From a virus: a stretch of DNA of 38,382 bases. The number at the start of each line of letters is the position of its first letter. Within the stretch, counting starts at the first letter, position 1. Positions 1-8,077 of this stretch are shown here, one piece after another. The notes beneath the pieces were generated by a model that was not told the DNA's origin, ran no database searches, and saw only the letters and a program-made list of their open reading frames with translations. The DNA is taken from the IMG/VR virus record IMGVR_UViG_3300017963_000148, positions 1-38,382 of that record; one strand, 5' to 3'. Both the position numbers and the translations under genes were made by a program.

Positions 1-123
1 ATCATTCGATCAAGCATCATTCGCCGATTTCATCGAAGACAATCGAAGGGATTTTCAAGTCGGCGAGTTTCGGAACGCGAGCGGCGAGCCCGTGCAAAAC
101 GTGAGTACGCCGGAGCTTATGAA
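1..123. repeat. Direct terminal repeat, left copy (circular closure)
   Basis: Bases 1-123 are identical to 38260-38382. The reading frame of the DUF2303 gene continues correctly from the right end into the left end when one copy is removed, so the repeat reflects circularity or permutation of the molecule, or an assembler overlap. It is not a second gene copy. Confidence 0.97.
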
Positions 124-496
124 AATGATTGAGGATATGCAGATATTCTCAGAAGATAACACGGTTTCCAAAGTGGACCGTAGAAGCGGCGCTGTAACGG
201 TTCATTACGAAAATAAAAATCTTGAAAAAAGCGAGTTGAAATTGCCGGAAGCCCTGTACCTCGCTATTCCGATCTATCGCGGCGGAGATTTATGGCAGGT
301 GAAGGCTCGATTACGATTTAGAAAACAAGGGCCCGCTATTACTCTGCATTATCTCCTTGATCAAGTGCCGGAATTGAAGCGAAAGGCTTTTCGGGAAATA
401 TGCGATTTGGTCGAAAAAGGAAAAGGCGAGGACGCGGACGGGAAAGGATTTGGTGGCGTCGGCATGAAATGTCTGCAAGGGGAAATAAAAATATGA
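1..496 (+). CDS. DUF2303 family phage protein, C-terminal part (gene crosses the window ends)
   Basis: This is the C-terminal part of a 299-residue protein that starts at 37856 and crosses the circular junction; the frame enters here at base 2. The sequence around residues 140-150 (FADFIEDNRRDF) and the DUF2303 architecture (N-terminal VPDG, middle TIILADED, then WGDF) match the family that includes E. coli prophage YfdQ. The function is unknown. These genes usually lie in phage early or recombination regions, which fits its place after the nuclease and replication genes. The protein ends with a lysine-rich tail and TGA/TAA spacing that leads directly into the next small gene. Confidence 0.85.
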   Translation, partial: SFDQASFADFIEDNRRDFQVGEFRNASGEPVQNVSTPELMKMIEDMQIFSEDNTVSKVDRRSGAVTVHYENKNLEKSELKLPEALYLAIPIYRGGDLWQVKARLRFRKQGPAITLHYLLDQVPELKRKAFREICDLVEKGKGEDADGKGFGGVGMKCLQGEIKI

Positions 497-524
497 GTCT
501 GCGATTTTATCAGCTAAAACTTTG

Positions 525-782
525 ATGCTGCGATCCGCTATTTATCAATGTCCGTGCTGTTTCAATGCCGAGATTAAAGAGGTGGAAGGCCGGAAAGGTC
601 GTTTTTGTCTCAAATTCAGCCACGTTTTCCGGCCTGACGTTCCGCGGGATCAAGAGGATTTGAAAAAAGCCCGCTTTGCTTACAAACGGCTTGACGGGTG
701 GGACTATACCCGCGAATGTCGGATAGTTGCGCATTTCTGGCGCGGGCAGTGTCCGGTATTTAGGCGTATCAGTACCTCCTGA
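525..782 (+). CDS. Small putative zinc-binding protein (CPCC motif)
   Basis: An 85-residue protein starting at the ATG of 525. A CPCC pair near residue 10 and further cysteines (GRFC, REC, GQC) suggest a metal-binding fold, but no known family is recognised. A 10-codon reading frame at 493-525 starts 10 nt after a purine-rich GGGG stretch at the end of the DUF2303 gene. It stops in a TGATG overlap with this start, so initiation here is probably coupled to it. The gene ends 10 nt from the convergent gene at 793. Confidence is moderate because composition is the main support. Confidence 0.5.
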   Translation: MLRSAIYQCPCCFNAEIKEVEGRKGRFCLKFSHVFRPDVPRDQEDLKKARFAYKRLDGWDYTRECRIVAHFWRGQCPVFRRISTS

Positions 783-792
783 ACTCTACCTC

Positions 793-1215
793 TTAAACTC
801 TGGCCATACTTCTTTCACATCGTCGAATTCTGATTAGATGGTCCTCCCCGAAAATGTCGTAATGCGGAGTGAAGCTAATCAGTTTGCCGTTTTTGATTTC
901 GATCTCTCCCTCGGCCTCGACTTTGAGTCGTTCCTCGTCTTCCCATTTATCACGCGCTCTATTGACGTTCAGAAAATCGGAACCTATCCGAGTCAAATAA
1001 TAAACGCCGTCTGGAATTACGACGCTGATTACAGGCTCCGCTTTGTATTGTTCGCAATTGAACTCGTAGCGACCGGTAATATTCCAACCGGGATACGTGA
1101 CATCAAAATATCCGATAACGTCGGTATCTTCATCCACGTAAAAACTGGGATTGAATTTCGGCAGCATTTCGCCGGTGTATTTTTCGCGGGCTGTTAATTC
1201 GATGTTTGATTTCAT
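793..1215 (-). CDS. Hypothetical protein, 140 aa
   Basis: Starts at ATG 1215 behind a strong Shine-Dalgarno (AAGGAGAAGGAA on the minus strand). It is an acidic protein with a long central stretch of alternating hydrophobic residues (VISVVIPDGVYYLTRIG) typical of a small beta-rich fold. No family is recognised. It is the only gene downstream of the first copy of the duplicated promoter/operator at 1243-1308 and is convergent with the plus-strand gene at 525-782, so it looks like an independently transcribed accessory gene. Confidence 0.75.
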   Translation of the reverse strand: MKSNIELTAREKYTGEMLPKFNPSFYVDEDTDVIGYFDVTYPGWNITGRYEFNCEQYKAEPVISVVIPDGVYYLTRIGSDFLNVNRARDKWEDEERLKVEAEGEIEIKNGKLISFTPHYDIFGEDHLIRIRRCERSMARV

Positions 1216-1242
1216 TTCCTTCTCCTTTAAGGTTATAATTGC

Positions 1243-1308
1243 GATTCGTTAAATACAGTGTCTCAATCCGGGGACATTATGTCAAGTGGAAAATGTCCTT
1301 ATTTTGAA
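1243..1308 (-). promoter_or_regulatory. Promoter/operator element, copy 1
   Basis: Minus-strand promoter: TTGACA (1285-1280), 17-nt spacer, GACACT (1262-1257), reading towards the gene at 793-1215. The -35 lies inside an operator-like palindrome (GACATTATGTC, 1273-1283) and between outer arms GGACATT and AATGTCC. The whole 66-bp unit is repeated at 2089-2154 with 8 substitutions and no gaps. The shared arms suggest both promoters are repressed by one protein. Confidence 0.65.
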
Positions 1309-1568
1309 GATTCCGTTAAAAACTTCCGGGCTATTTTTTTGCGCTTGGATTCGCTCAATCCTCCTAGCGCTTCAATCAGCATTCCCAGCAGAAACGTCAG
1401 AGTTTTGCCGGATTTGTTTTTCAGCATGTTATCGATGGAGCCGCCGGACAAGCCCGTCATTCTCCTGAATCGTCGAGCGGTCAATTTTTCCTTCGCGCCG
1501 CATTGCAGCTGCGCGAATAGTCGTTCGAGATTGCTGTTCATGCAAGCGTCTAAATTTTTTTCTTTCAT
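1299..1568 (-). CDS. Small HTH (XRE-like) DNA-binding protein
   Basis: An 89-residue basic protein. Residues about 30-70 (LTARRFRRMTGLSGGSIDNML followed by the LTFLLGMLIEAL helix) have the pattern of a lambda-repressor-type helix-turn-helix. It starts at ATG 1568 after a weak AGAAG signal and lies 24 bp downstream of the gene at 1593-2048, so the two are probably cotranscribed from the promoter copy at 2089-2154. Its 3' end runs into promoter copy 1. It is the obvious local candidate to bind the duplicated operator. The DNA-binding assignment is by motif only. Confidence 0.65.
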   Translation of the reverse strand: MKEKNLDACMNSNLERLFAQLQCGAKEKLTARRFRRMTGLSGGSIDNMLKNKSGKTLTFLLGMLIEALGGLSESKRKKIARKFLTESSK

Positions 1569-1592
1569 TTTTTTTTCTTCTGGATTTATTTT

Positions 1593-2048
1593 TTAATTGA
1601 AATAGGCATATTGTACCAATTCCGTATCTGGGGTGATACCCAAGGAAAACATATCCGTATGCGGCCTGAATTCTCTCCCTAGTCCCGTGATAATGAACCC
1701 ATAGAGTTTTTTGCCTACATCGTGTTTGCCTGCGGGAATTAATTCTCTGCGAGGAGCGTTTTTGTTTACGCTCGCGGCGTATTCCAAATTTTCACGATGC
1801 TCTTTTTTATTACGTATTTTTTCGGCATAGGCGATTCTGGCGGCGAGAATTTCATTGTTAGTTTCGGAAATCTCCGCTTTATGTTCGCGCCAAACTATTT
1901 TTAGACATTCGCTCAGGTATTCCGATTTGCGACCGCCGAATTTTTGGGCGGCTTTTGCAGCCTGGCTCCATGCTCTGCGCATAACCAGTTTACGACTGAT
2001 TTTAGCCAATTCGTATTCATGCGGCTGTTTTGTTTTGTGTTTTTTCAT
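1593..2048 (-). CDS. Hypothetical phage protein, 151 aa
   Basis: The start is placed at ATG 2048, which has a GGAG signal 7 nt upstream; a TTG eight codons earlier is possible but lacks one. Residues about 24-52 carry the pattern RRAW..A..AA.KFGG...EYL.E.LK..W, which recurs in many small phage proteins of unknown function. The rest is charged and likely helical, with a beta-like C-terminus. First gene behind promoter copy 2, upstream of the HTH gene. Confidence 0.7.
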   Translation of the reverse strand: MKKHKTKQPHEYELAKISRKLVMRRAWSQAAKAAQKFGGRKSEYLSECLKIVWREHKAEISETNNEILAARIAYAEKIRNKKEHRENLEYAASVNKNAPRRELIPAGKHDVGKKLYGFIITGLGREFRPHTDMFSLGITPDTELVQYAYFN

Positions 2049-2088
2049 TTTTTTCTCCGTTAGAGTTTTCAATTTAGGGTTATTCCCT

Positions 2089-2154
2089 GATTCGTTAAAT
2101 ACAGTGTCTCAAAACAAGGACGTTATGTCAAGTCCAAAATGTCCCTATTTTGAA
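2089..2154 (-). promoter_or_regulatory. Promoter/operator element, copy 2
   Basis: Second copy of the 66-bp element (58 of 66 bases identical to 1243-1308). Minus-strand TTGACA, 17-nt spacer, GACACT, facing the gene at 1593-2048. The palindromic core reads GACGTTATGTC here, one base from perfect symmetry, so this operator may bind more weakly than copy 1. Confidence 0.65.
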
Positions 2155-2262
2155 TTATTTTTTGGTCGGAAAAATGGTTTCCTTACCAAACCGCTTTAAC
2201 TTTTGAAATCAATCGGATAGGATGAATAGTACGTAATCTGTTAATTTCAGGAGAAAAACAGG

Positions 2263-2568
2263 ATGGCTAAAGACACTAAATTCAAGCCGGGGCAATCCGG
2301 CAATCCCAACGGAAGGCCGAAGGGAGCCAAAAACAAAATGACGGAGCGAGCGAGGACATTGCTTTATAACAGCGCGGAGCAGATAACCGCTAAATGCATC
2401 GAAATGGCGCTAGCGGGAGATATTCAGGCTATTAAAATCGCGATGGAACGTATTATTCCGGCCCGAATGGGACTTGATTTTAGGCCGGACATGGAAGATT
2501 TAAGCGACGGCGAAATCATAATCAAATTCGTATCGGCGGATGGAGATCAGCGTACCAGAGAAGTTTAG
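2263..2568 (+). CDS. DUF5681 protein, probable small terminase subunit
   Basis: A 101-residue basic protein opening with the DUF5681 signature (FKPGQSGNPNGRPKGAKNK, residues about 7-25), followed by a helical region (RARTLLYNSAEQITAKCIEMALAGDIQAIKIAMERI). DUF5681 proteins very often precede the large terminase, and this one overlaps that gene by 29 bp. The role in DNA recognition for packaging is inferred from position. The start has a clear AGGAG signal. The 108 bp upstream must hold the promoter for the late operon, but I see only a weak candidate (TTGAAA at 2203). Confidence 0.85.
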   Translation: MAKDTKFKPGQSGNPNGRPKGAKNKMTERARTLLYNSAEQITAKCIEMALAGDIQAIKIAMERIIPARMGLDFRPDMEDLSDGEIIIKFVSADGDQRTREV

Positions 2569-3844
2569 GCATCTACTGAAACCAAAGCGATTCAAAGTCT
2601 ATTACGGCGGGCGGGGAGGAGCCAAGACGGTTTCGTTCTCTAAGATTCTGAATGCGCTCGGAAAATCTAAACGTCTGAAAATTTTGTGCTTGCGAGAGTT
2701 TATGAACTCCATAGATGACTCCGTTCATTCAACACTTGCCGAAGAGGTCGAAAGGCTTGGACTGGAAGACTTTTATAAGGTCTATAAGAATCAAATCACG
2801 GGCAGAAACGGGACTCTTTTTAGATATGCAGGACTTGCCAGAAATCTCTCTTCAATCAAATCGAAAAACGCATTCGATATAGCCTGGATCGAAGAGGCCA
2901 GCACGGTTTCGCAGAAAAGTCTTGACGTGCTGATTCCAACAATACGCGAATCTGGCTCGGAGATATGGTTTTCATTCAACCCGGACGACCCGGAATCGCC
3001 GGTTTATAAAGAATTCGTCCATGTCAACAAAGAAATCCTCGACCGTGATGGCATCTATGAGGATGAATTTTCCATAGTCGTCAACGTCAATCTTTGCGAT
3101 AACCCGTTCGCGCCTCAAGAACTTATTGACGACTCCGCTAGACTCAAAGAAAAAAACTACAAAAAATGGCTGCACGTCTACGGGGGAGAATGCGGCGGAA
3201 ACTACGACGACCCTATCTTCGAGAGCGATAAATTCCAGACCTACGACATCCTGCCGCCGGATTTCGAGTACATGGCGATTTTCTGCGACACGGCGTTAAA
3301 GGACAAGGAAACCTCGGATTTCACCGTTTTTCAGTGCTGGGCGAAGTATCAAGGCCGCATTTACCTAGTCGATCAATTCCGCCGGCGAATCAAAGCCAGT
3401 AAGCTGAAGCAAGCGTTTATCGAATTTTGGAACGCTCAGAAAGCTAAATCAACCCCGCGCCAGCCCCTCAGAGCCGCGTATATCGAAGATAAAGCGAGCG
3501 GCATTCAATTAATCCAAGACATTCAAGCGCAAGGCGGCATTCCGGTCATCCCGGTGCCTCGTCCACCGGGCAGCGGCAAGGTGTTTCGGGCTAATAATTT
3601 TAGTGCGTGGATCAATAGCGAATTATTGCACTTGCCAAGAAACGCAAGTTTCTTATATGATTACAGAAACGAATTCGAACAATTCAGCGTGGATGATACA
3701 CATTCGCATGACGATCAAGTTGATGCTACGCTGGACGCTATCGAACACATGCTTGTAACCGGGCCGCAGCTCAAAACGGAAGATGTCGAAAAACGACCGA
3801 AACGAAAACCACTCGCGCCGTCTAAAAACTCTAAATCCTGGTAA
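2540..3844 (+). CDS. terL: Terminase large subunit
   Basis: A 434-residue ATPase/nuclease of the PBSX/Terminase_3 type that drives DNA into the prohead and cuts it. Walker A is GGRGGAKT (residues 23-30), Walker B is IAWIEEA (114-120) and the coupling segment is SFNPDDP (145-151). The RNase H-like nuclease has acidic residues at D250 (FCDTALKD), E316-D317 (YIEDKASG) and D390/D391/D394 (HSHDDQVDATLDA). All key residues are present. It overlaps the upstream small subunit by 29 bp, out of frame, and the portal follows 2 nt downstream. Confidence 0.97.
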   Translation: MEISVPEKFRHLLKPKRFKVYYGGRGGAKTVSFSKILNALGKSKRLKILCLREFMNSIDDSVHSTLAEEVERLGLEDFYKVYKNQITGRNGTLFRYAGLARNLSSIKSKNAFDIAWIEEASTVSQKSLDVLIPTIRESGSEIWFSFNPDDPESPVYKEFVHVNKEILDRDGIYEDEFSIVVNVNLCDNPFAPQELIDDSARLKEKNYKKWLHVYGGECGGNYDDPIFESDKFQTYDILPPDFEYMAIFCDTALKDKETSDFTVFQCWAKYQGRIYLVDQFRRRIKASKLKQAFIEFWNAQKAKSTPRQPLRAAYIEDKASGIQLIQDIQAQGGIPVIPVPRPPGSGKVFRANNFSAWINSELLHLPRNASFLYDYRNEFEQFSVDDTHSHDDQVDATLDAIEHMLVTGPQLKTEDVEKRPKRKPLAPSKNSKSW

Positions 3845-3846
3845 AT

Positions 3847-6060
3847 ATGTTCGGCTGGTTTAGGCGAAAAAAAGCAGACTTGCGAAAACTAGCGGAACCT
3901 GAGAGAAGCCTCGTCAAGCTGGAATCAGGCAGGACAGCCGTTAAAACGCGAGAAATCGGAACGTCCGGGATCGATATTTCAGGCGGCCGGTTTTATGAAG
4001 AGTACCTAGATGCATTGACGAGCACGGAAAGCGCTGACGTTTTCGACGAAATGCGGAGGTCTGACGACCAAGCAAAAATGCTCCTGAGAGTCGTCAAAAA
4101 TCCTATCCTTTCCGCACGTTGGTTTATTGAAGCCGCCTCCGAAGAAGACGAAGACAAGAAAATCTCCGATTTCGTCCAGCATGTTCTTTTCGAGGATTTA
4201 GGCACGGAAGATAGACCGAAAAGCTTCAAAAAATTCCAACGCGAGACGCTGACTTCTGTTGAGTTCGGTTATTCTCTTTTTGAGATCACCAATAAAATCG
4301 TTCGTAATGATCCTGATTTCGGGGATTATATTGGCATTAAAGGATTGGATTGGAGATCACCGAAAACGATTGAGGAATGGGGAGTGGCGAAGGACGGTTA
4401 TCTCGAATGGGTCGAACAGGGTGATTACTCCCAGAGAGCGCAAACTGTTTATATCCCTGGCAAATTTCTTCTCCATATCGCGCCGGAAATGGAAGGCGAT
4501 TTGTACGAAGGAATTTCCATGCTCCGGCCGATTTACGGCAATTGGCTAAGAAAAAACATCCTCCTCAAAATCCAAATGATGGGAACGGAACGAGCCGCGA
4601 CCGGCGTTCCCGTCGGCAAAATACCGCAAGGCCAGCTTAATAGCTCCTCTCAAGACGTGCTGGAAGATTCACTTTCTCGGCTCGTAGCCCACGAGCGTCA
4701 ATATTTGCTGGTTCCTGATGGATTCATAGTCGAATCTCTGAAAATAGCGCATGATACCGAAGCATTGGACAAGGCCATCCGCCGCGAGGATATAGGGATG
4801 GCGAAATCTTTCCTGGCGACATTCATGGAGTTGGGCGTAAACAGCGCGTCAGGTTCATGGGCGTTAGGCTCTGACCTGTCGGATATTTTTCTGGCCGGAA
4901 TAGAACTTTATGCCGATTGCGCTACGGACTCAATCGATTTGCAGGTTATTAGACCTCTGGTCAAAGCCAATTTCGGGACGCAAAAAAAATACCCGAAACT
5001 CAGGATAGAGGGAATCAACGATAAAGCCGGGAAAGAATACGCCGAAATACTGACGCTCTTGAAGCAGCATGGATTGATCCAAGTCACGGAAAAGCTACTC
5101 ACTCAGACTCATAAACGCTACAACCTGCCTAATTACGATGCGGACGCGAAAACTATCGATAACGATAACGATAACGGAGAGGCGATGGGCGATCTCTCAC
5201 GCCCGACGCAGCGTCGCCTCTCCGAAATCGAATACAATCTCGCGGAACCATCGGTTGGCCGAAACATCGAGAAGGTCGGAAGGGAAATGTCGGCCGTAAT
5301 GGGCGAAAACATGCGGCAGCGCGGAACGGGACTCATAGAGCAAATGATGACGATTTGGAGAAACGCGCCGCGCTCGAAGCGTATGGAGCAAGTCAACCGG
5401 CTGAAAGTTCCAGGAAAAAATGAATATAAGAAACTTCTTTCGGGCATTCTCGCGGAAGTCTATGTGCAGGCTACGGCGGGAGTCAAAAAGGAACTGGAAG
5501 GCGACGGGTTGAAGCTCGCGGAAGAGTCGGAGGTAAGAGATTTGCCGGCCGAAAGCAAAGCCGCCGGGGCTTCTCAAGCCGACTTGCTTACTGAAAGCCA
5601 AGACGCCGACTTAAGAAAAAATCTGTTTTTCAGCTTTACGAGCAATGCCGACAAATTGCCGACCGAAGCGCAGATGCAAGCCAATCTTTTCAAGGTGCTG
5701 GAAAAGTACGTAACTGGGCCAAGCATTGCCACGGGCGGCCCTAACGCCGTTGCGAACGCCGTTAATCTAGCCCGAAACGCCATTTTTCAGAAAAAGGAAA
5801 CGCTCGACAAAATAGAGTCGTTCATTTTCACCAATCCTAGTCCTGAGGCTAAGATTTGCGTTGAACTGGCCGGCAGGGTATTCTCAAAGGAGGAATACGT
5901 GGTCAGCGATAAATTGCCGCCGTTGCATCATAACTGCAATAGCTGGATCAAAGCGCAGGTTTCCGGTAAACCGGGGAACAAACAGTTAAGCCCTGCGGGG
6001 TTGAGTATCCAGGGGACTCCGAATCAGATCGAATCAATCGAAAAATCAATAACGTTGTAA
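3847..6060 (+). CDS. DUF935 (Mu gp29-like) portal protein fused to a Mu F-like minor head domain
   Basis: A 737-residue protein. The N-terminal 430 residues match the DUF935 portal family (Mu gp29), which forms the dodecameric DNA entry ring. The C-terminal part (about 600-715) ends in the signature of SPP1 gp7/Mu F minor head proteins: TNPSPEAKICVELAGRVF, then PPLHHNCNSW with conserved Cys and His residues. Mu encodes these as two genes, so this is a single-chain fusion. The linker around residues 430-590 is polar. It lies between terminase and the protease as in Mu-like heads. Confidence 0.92.
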   Translation: MFGWFRRKKADLRKLAEPERSLVKLESGRTAVKTREIGTSGIDISGGRFYEEYLDALTSTESADVFDEMRRSDDQAKMLLRVVKNPILSARWFIEAASEEDEDKKISDFVQHVLFEDLGTEDRPKSFKKFQRETLTSVEFGYSLFEITNKIVRNDPDFGDYIGIKGLDWRSPKTIEEWGVAKDGYLEWVEQGDYSQRAQTVYIPGKFLLHIAPEMEGDLYEGISMLRPIYGNWLRKNILLKIQMMGTERAATGVPVGKIPQGQLNSSSQDVLEDSLSRLVAHERQYLLVPDGFIVESLKIAHDTEALDKAIRREDIGMAKSFLATFMELGVNSASGSWALGSDLSDIFLAGIELYADCATDSIDLQVIRPLVKANFGTQKKYPKLRIEGINDKAGKEYAEILTLLKQHGLIQVTEKLLTQTHKRYNLPNYDADAKTIDNDNDNGEAMGDLSRPTQRRLSEIEYNLAEPSVGRNIEKVGREMSAVMGENMRQRGTGLIEQMMTIWRNAPRSKRMEQVNRLKVPGKNEYKKLLSGILAEVYVQATAGVKKELEGDGLKLAEESEVRDLPAESKAAGASQADLLTESQDADLRKNLFFSFTSNADKLPTEAQMQANLFKVLEKYVTGPSIATGGPNAVANAVNLARNAIFQKKETLDKIESFIFTNPSPEAKICVELAGRVFSKEEYVVSDKLPPLHHNCNSWIKAQVSGKPGNKQLSPAGLSIQGTPNQIESIEKSITL

Positions 6061-6061
6061 A

Positions 6062-7318
6062 ATGCCAGTAACCGAATGTCGAAAAGATGGGAAAAAAGGT
6101 CATAAATGGGGCGAAAGCGGAGTTTGCTTCATAGGCAAGGATTCCAAGGAAAAAGCCGCCGCCGTAGGCCGCGCCATTCATGCGAGGCAAAATCAAAGTC
6201 TTTTCGAGCTGTCCGAGAAAACTCCTAATCGCGTGCAAGTCGCCAAAGTCGGGAGTTTCAACCATGAAGTCTATGGAAAATTCGGCTTTACCCTGGCCGA
6301 CCTGGAATCCATGCGCGATAATTTCGCGAATAATGCTCGCAGGCAGGAAATAGAAGGCAAGCCTGTTTTGCCGTTCGATTACAGTCATGCCGAAGGCGAA
6401 GAGGCGGCGGGGTGGATCGTTAATCTTGAAATCGGGCAGGACAAAAAAGGCGTGGCCGCGCTTTTCGCGGATGTGGATTGGACGGACAAGGCAAAGAAGA
6501 AAATCAAGGGCAAGGAATTTCGGTTCGTCTCTCCTTCTATAGCCAGAGGCTACAAAGACGCTGAAACAGGCGAAAAATTCAATATTGTTCTCAAGGGTGC
6601 GGCTCTGACCAACATCCCTTTTCTCAGGGACATGGAAGCGGTACACGCTCTAAGCGAAGACAGACGAGCGGCTTTCGAGTCTCTAAAAGCGTCCGGCGAT
6701 ACGGACTCAAACATTCAATTAGGTGAAAATATGCCTGAATTAATCGAAAAATATCAAGCCATGTCGCCGGAGGATAAAGAAAAGTTCCTGGCGGAATGCG
6801 GCTTGATGCCGAAAGACAAGAAATTGTCCGAAGAGCTTGAGCAGGTCAAAGGCGATCTGCAAAGCAAGGAAAAAGCCTTGAAGCTAGCCGAAGGCGAGCG
6901 CGACGAGCTGAAGGCTAAATACGTCGATTCCGACGAAAAAAGCGAATCGCTGAAGCTGGCGGAAAGTAAAATCGGCGATCTGGAAAAAGAGGTTTTGAAA
7001 CTGACGCAGGCACGCGAAACGGACAAGAAAGAAGCGGAGTTTTCCGTAATGCTGTCCGAAGGCAAAGCTTGTCCGGCTCAAAAAGACGCATTCATGAAAG
7101 GCGATGTCGTCGAGTTCGCGAAGAACGCGCAAGAGGTCAAACTTAATGAAATCGGCGGAAATGCTAAGGGCGATGAAGGCGGAGACGCGCAAACTAAAGT
7201 CCTGAAATTGGCCGAAGAGAAAATGAATGAAAACGACGGCATGTCATATGGAGACGCCGTTTCTATCGTTCTGAGTGAAAACCCGGAACTCAACCGCAAA
7301 TACGAGGAGGGCGAATAA
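6062..7318 (+). CDS. Mu I-like prohead protease fused to scaffold
   Basis: A 418-residue protein. Residues 1-40 hold a small Cys/Gly/Trp-rich module (KKGHKWGESGVCF) seen at the N-terminus of some phage proteases. Residues about 55-200 match phage Mu I-like proteases: DYSHAEG (106-112), AAGWI (115-119), RFVSPSI (154-160) and ALTNIPFL (181-188). Residues 225-370 form a long Lys/Glu-rich coiled coil, as expected for a scaffold, followed by an acidic tail. It would cut the scaffold and capsid during maturation. An internal start for a separate scaffold is described at 6731. Confidence 0.92.
   Translation: MPVTECRKDGKKGHKWGESGVCFIGKDSKEKAAAVGRAIHARQNQSLFELSEKTPNRVQVAKVGSFNHEVYGKFGFTLADLESMRDNFANNARRQEIEGKPVLPFDYSHAEGEEAAGWIVNLEIGQDKKGVAALFADVDWTDKAKKKIKGKEFRFVSPSIARGYKDAETGEKFNIVLKGAALTNIPFLRDMEAVHALSEDRRAAFESLKASGDTDSNIQLGENMPELIEKYQAMSPEDKEKFLAECGLMPKDKKLSEELEQVKGDLQSKEKALKLAEGERDELKAKYVDSDEKSESLKLAESKIGDLEKEVLKLTQARETDKKEAEFSVMLSEGKACPAQKDAFMKGDVVEFAKNAQEVKLNEIGGNAKGDEGGDAQTKVLKLAEEKMNENDGMSYGDAVSIVLSENPELNRKYEEGE
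6731..7318 (+). CDS. Internal in-frame start: separate scaffold protein (Mu Z-like)
   Basis: Codon 224 of the protease gene is an ATG preceded at 5-nt spacing by AGGTG (6721-6725), a usable ribosome binding site. Translation from here gives a 195-residue product made only of the coiled-coil scaffold part. In phage Mu the scaffold Z is made from an internal start within gene I in the same way, so free scaffold in excess over the protease fusion is expected. The site is read from sequence; production of the short form is inferred. Confidence 0.65.
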   Translation: MPELIEKYQAMSPEDKEKFLAECGLMPKDKKLSEELEQVKGDLQSKEKALKLAEGERDELKAKYVDSDEKSESLKLAESKIGDLEKEVLKLTQARETDKKEAEFSVMLSEGKACPAQKDAFMKGDVVEFAKNAQEVKLNEIGGNAKGDEGGDAQTKVLKLAEEKMNENDGMSYGDAVSIVLSENPELNRKYEEGE

Positions 7319-8064
7319 TGGCCAGTTACTACGCGCCGCGCTATATTACGACCGAGAACGCGGCTGTCGATCTTAGTTCAAGTCAATTCCTGTATGTCGC
7401 GGAAAACGGCTCGAATCTTATCAATATCGCAGGAGGCACGAACGGAGCTAAAGGTCTCGGCTTCCTGATGAACAACCCCGAAGCCGGAGAAGCTTGCGAG
7501 ATAGCGAGTCTAGGTGGAGGAGCAAAGGGGATAGCCGCCGAAACCATCACCGTTTCAGCCGGAAATCTGACCGAACTCAAAGCCGACGCACTCGGAAAAA
7601 TGAGAAACGCCGTTCCCGGCGACATCGTTTCCGCGCTGGCGATTGAATCCGCCGCAGTTGACGATGTTTTCGAGGTTATGCCGGTTTACTACGTGAAAGC
7701 CGCCGCGCCGGTCGTCTTCGATTCCGCCGCCGATTTGACGTCCGGGCAATATCTGTATGTCGGCGATGATGGCGCAGGCGATATAGACGTGGTAGGCGGG
7801 GCCACGGGAGCGGTAGGCTATGGATTCCTGATGAATGCGCCGGACACGGGTGAAGAGGCGATTATAAACGGGCCTGGGCATCCTTTCGCCAAAGCGATTT
7901 CTCATGACGCCATTTCGATCAATGACAAATTGATTTCCCTCGCTACCGGCAAAGTTGATGCCGGAAGCACTACCGGCGATGTTATCGTGGGCATAGCACT
8001 TTCAGCCTCTACCGGAGCTGATGAAACGATTGATGTACTGCCTGTATTGTACATTCACCCATAG
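7318..8064 (+). CDS. Capsid decoration-like protein with two tandem domains
   Basis: A 248-residue protein made of two copies of one roughly 110-residue domain. QFLYVAENGSNLINIAGGTNG and GLGFLMNNPEAGE in copy 1 (about residues 23-60) match QYLYVGDDGAGDIDVVGGATG and GYGFLMNAPDTGE in copy 2 (about 143-182). Each copy ends in a matching V(M/L)PVxY strand. Position between scaffold and major capsid, and the Gly-rich beta composition, fit a head decoration protein. The start ATG overlaps the protease stop by one base, with GAGGAGG upstream. Confidence 0.8.
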   Translation: MASYYAPRYITTENAAVDLSSSQFLYVAENGSNLINIAGGTNGAKGLGFLMNNPEAGEACEIASLGGGAKGIAAETITVSAGNLTELKADALGKMRNAVPGDIVSALAIESAAVDDVFEVMPVYYVKAAAPVVFDSAADLTSGQYLYVGDDGAGDIDVVGGATGAVGYGFLMNAPDTGEEAIINGPGHPFAKAISHDAISINDKLISLATGKVDAGSTTGDVIVGIALSASTGADETIDVLPVLYIHP

Positions 8065-8077
8065 GAGGTTTTGAAAA

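Noticed and set aside
1258-1596. Plus-strand frames covering the small HTH gene and the promoter element
   Set aside because: They lack ribosome sites, oppose a gene with an HTH pattern, and run through a duplicated promoter.
2203-2232. Late promoter TTGAAA...TAGTAC upstream of the terminase genes
   Set aside because: The -10 match is poor and spacing 18; noted as a weak candidate only and not listed as a feature.
5948-6646. Minus-strand frame of 232 codons opposite the portal/protease junction
   Set aside because: It crosses two well-supported plus-strand genes, has no ribosome site and no recognisable protein pattern.
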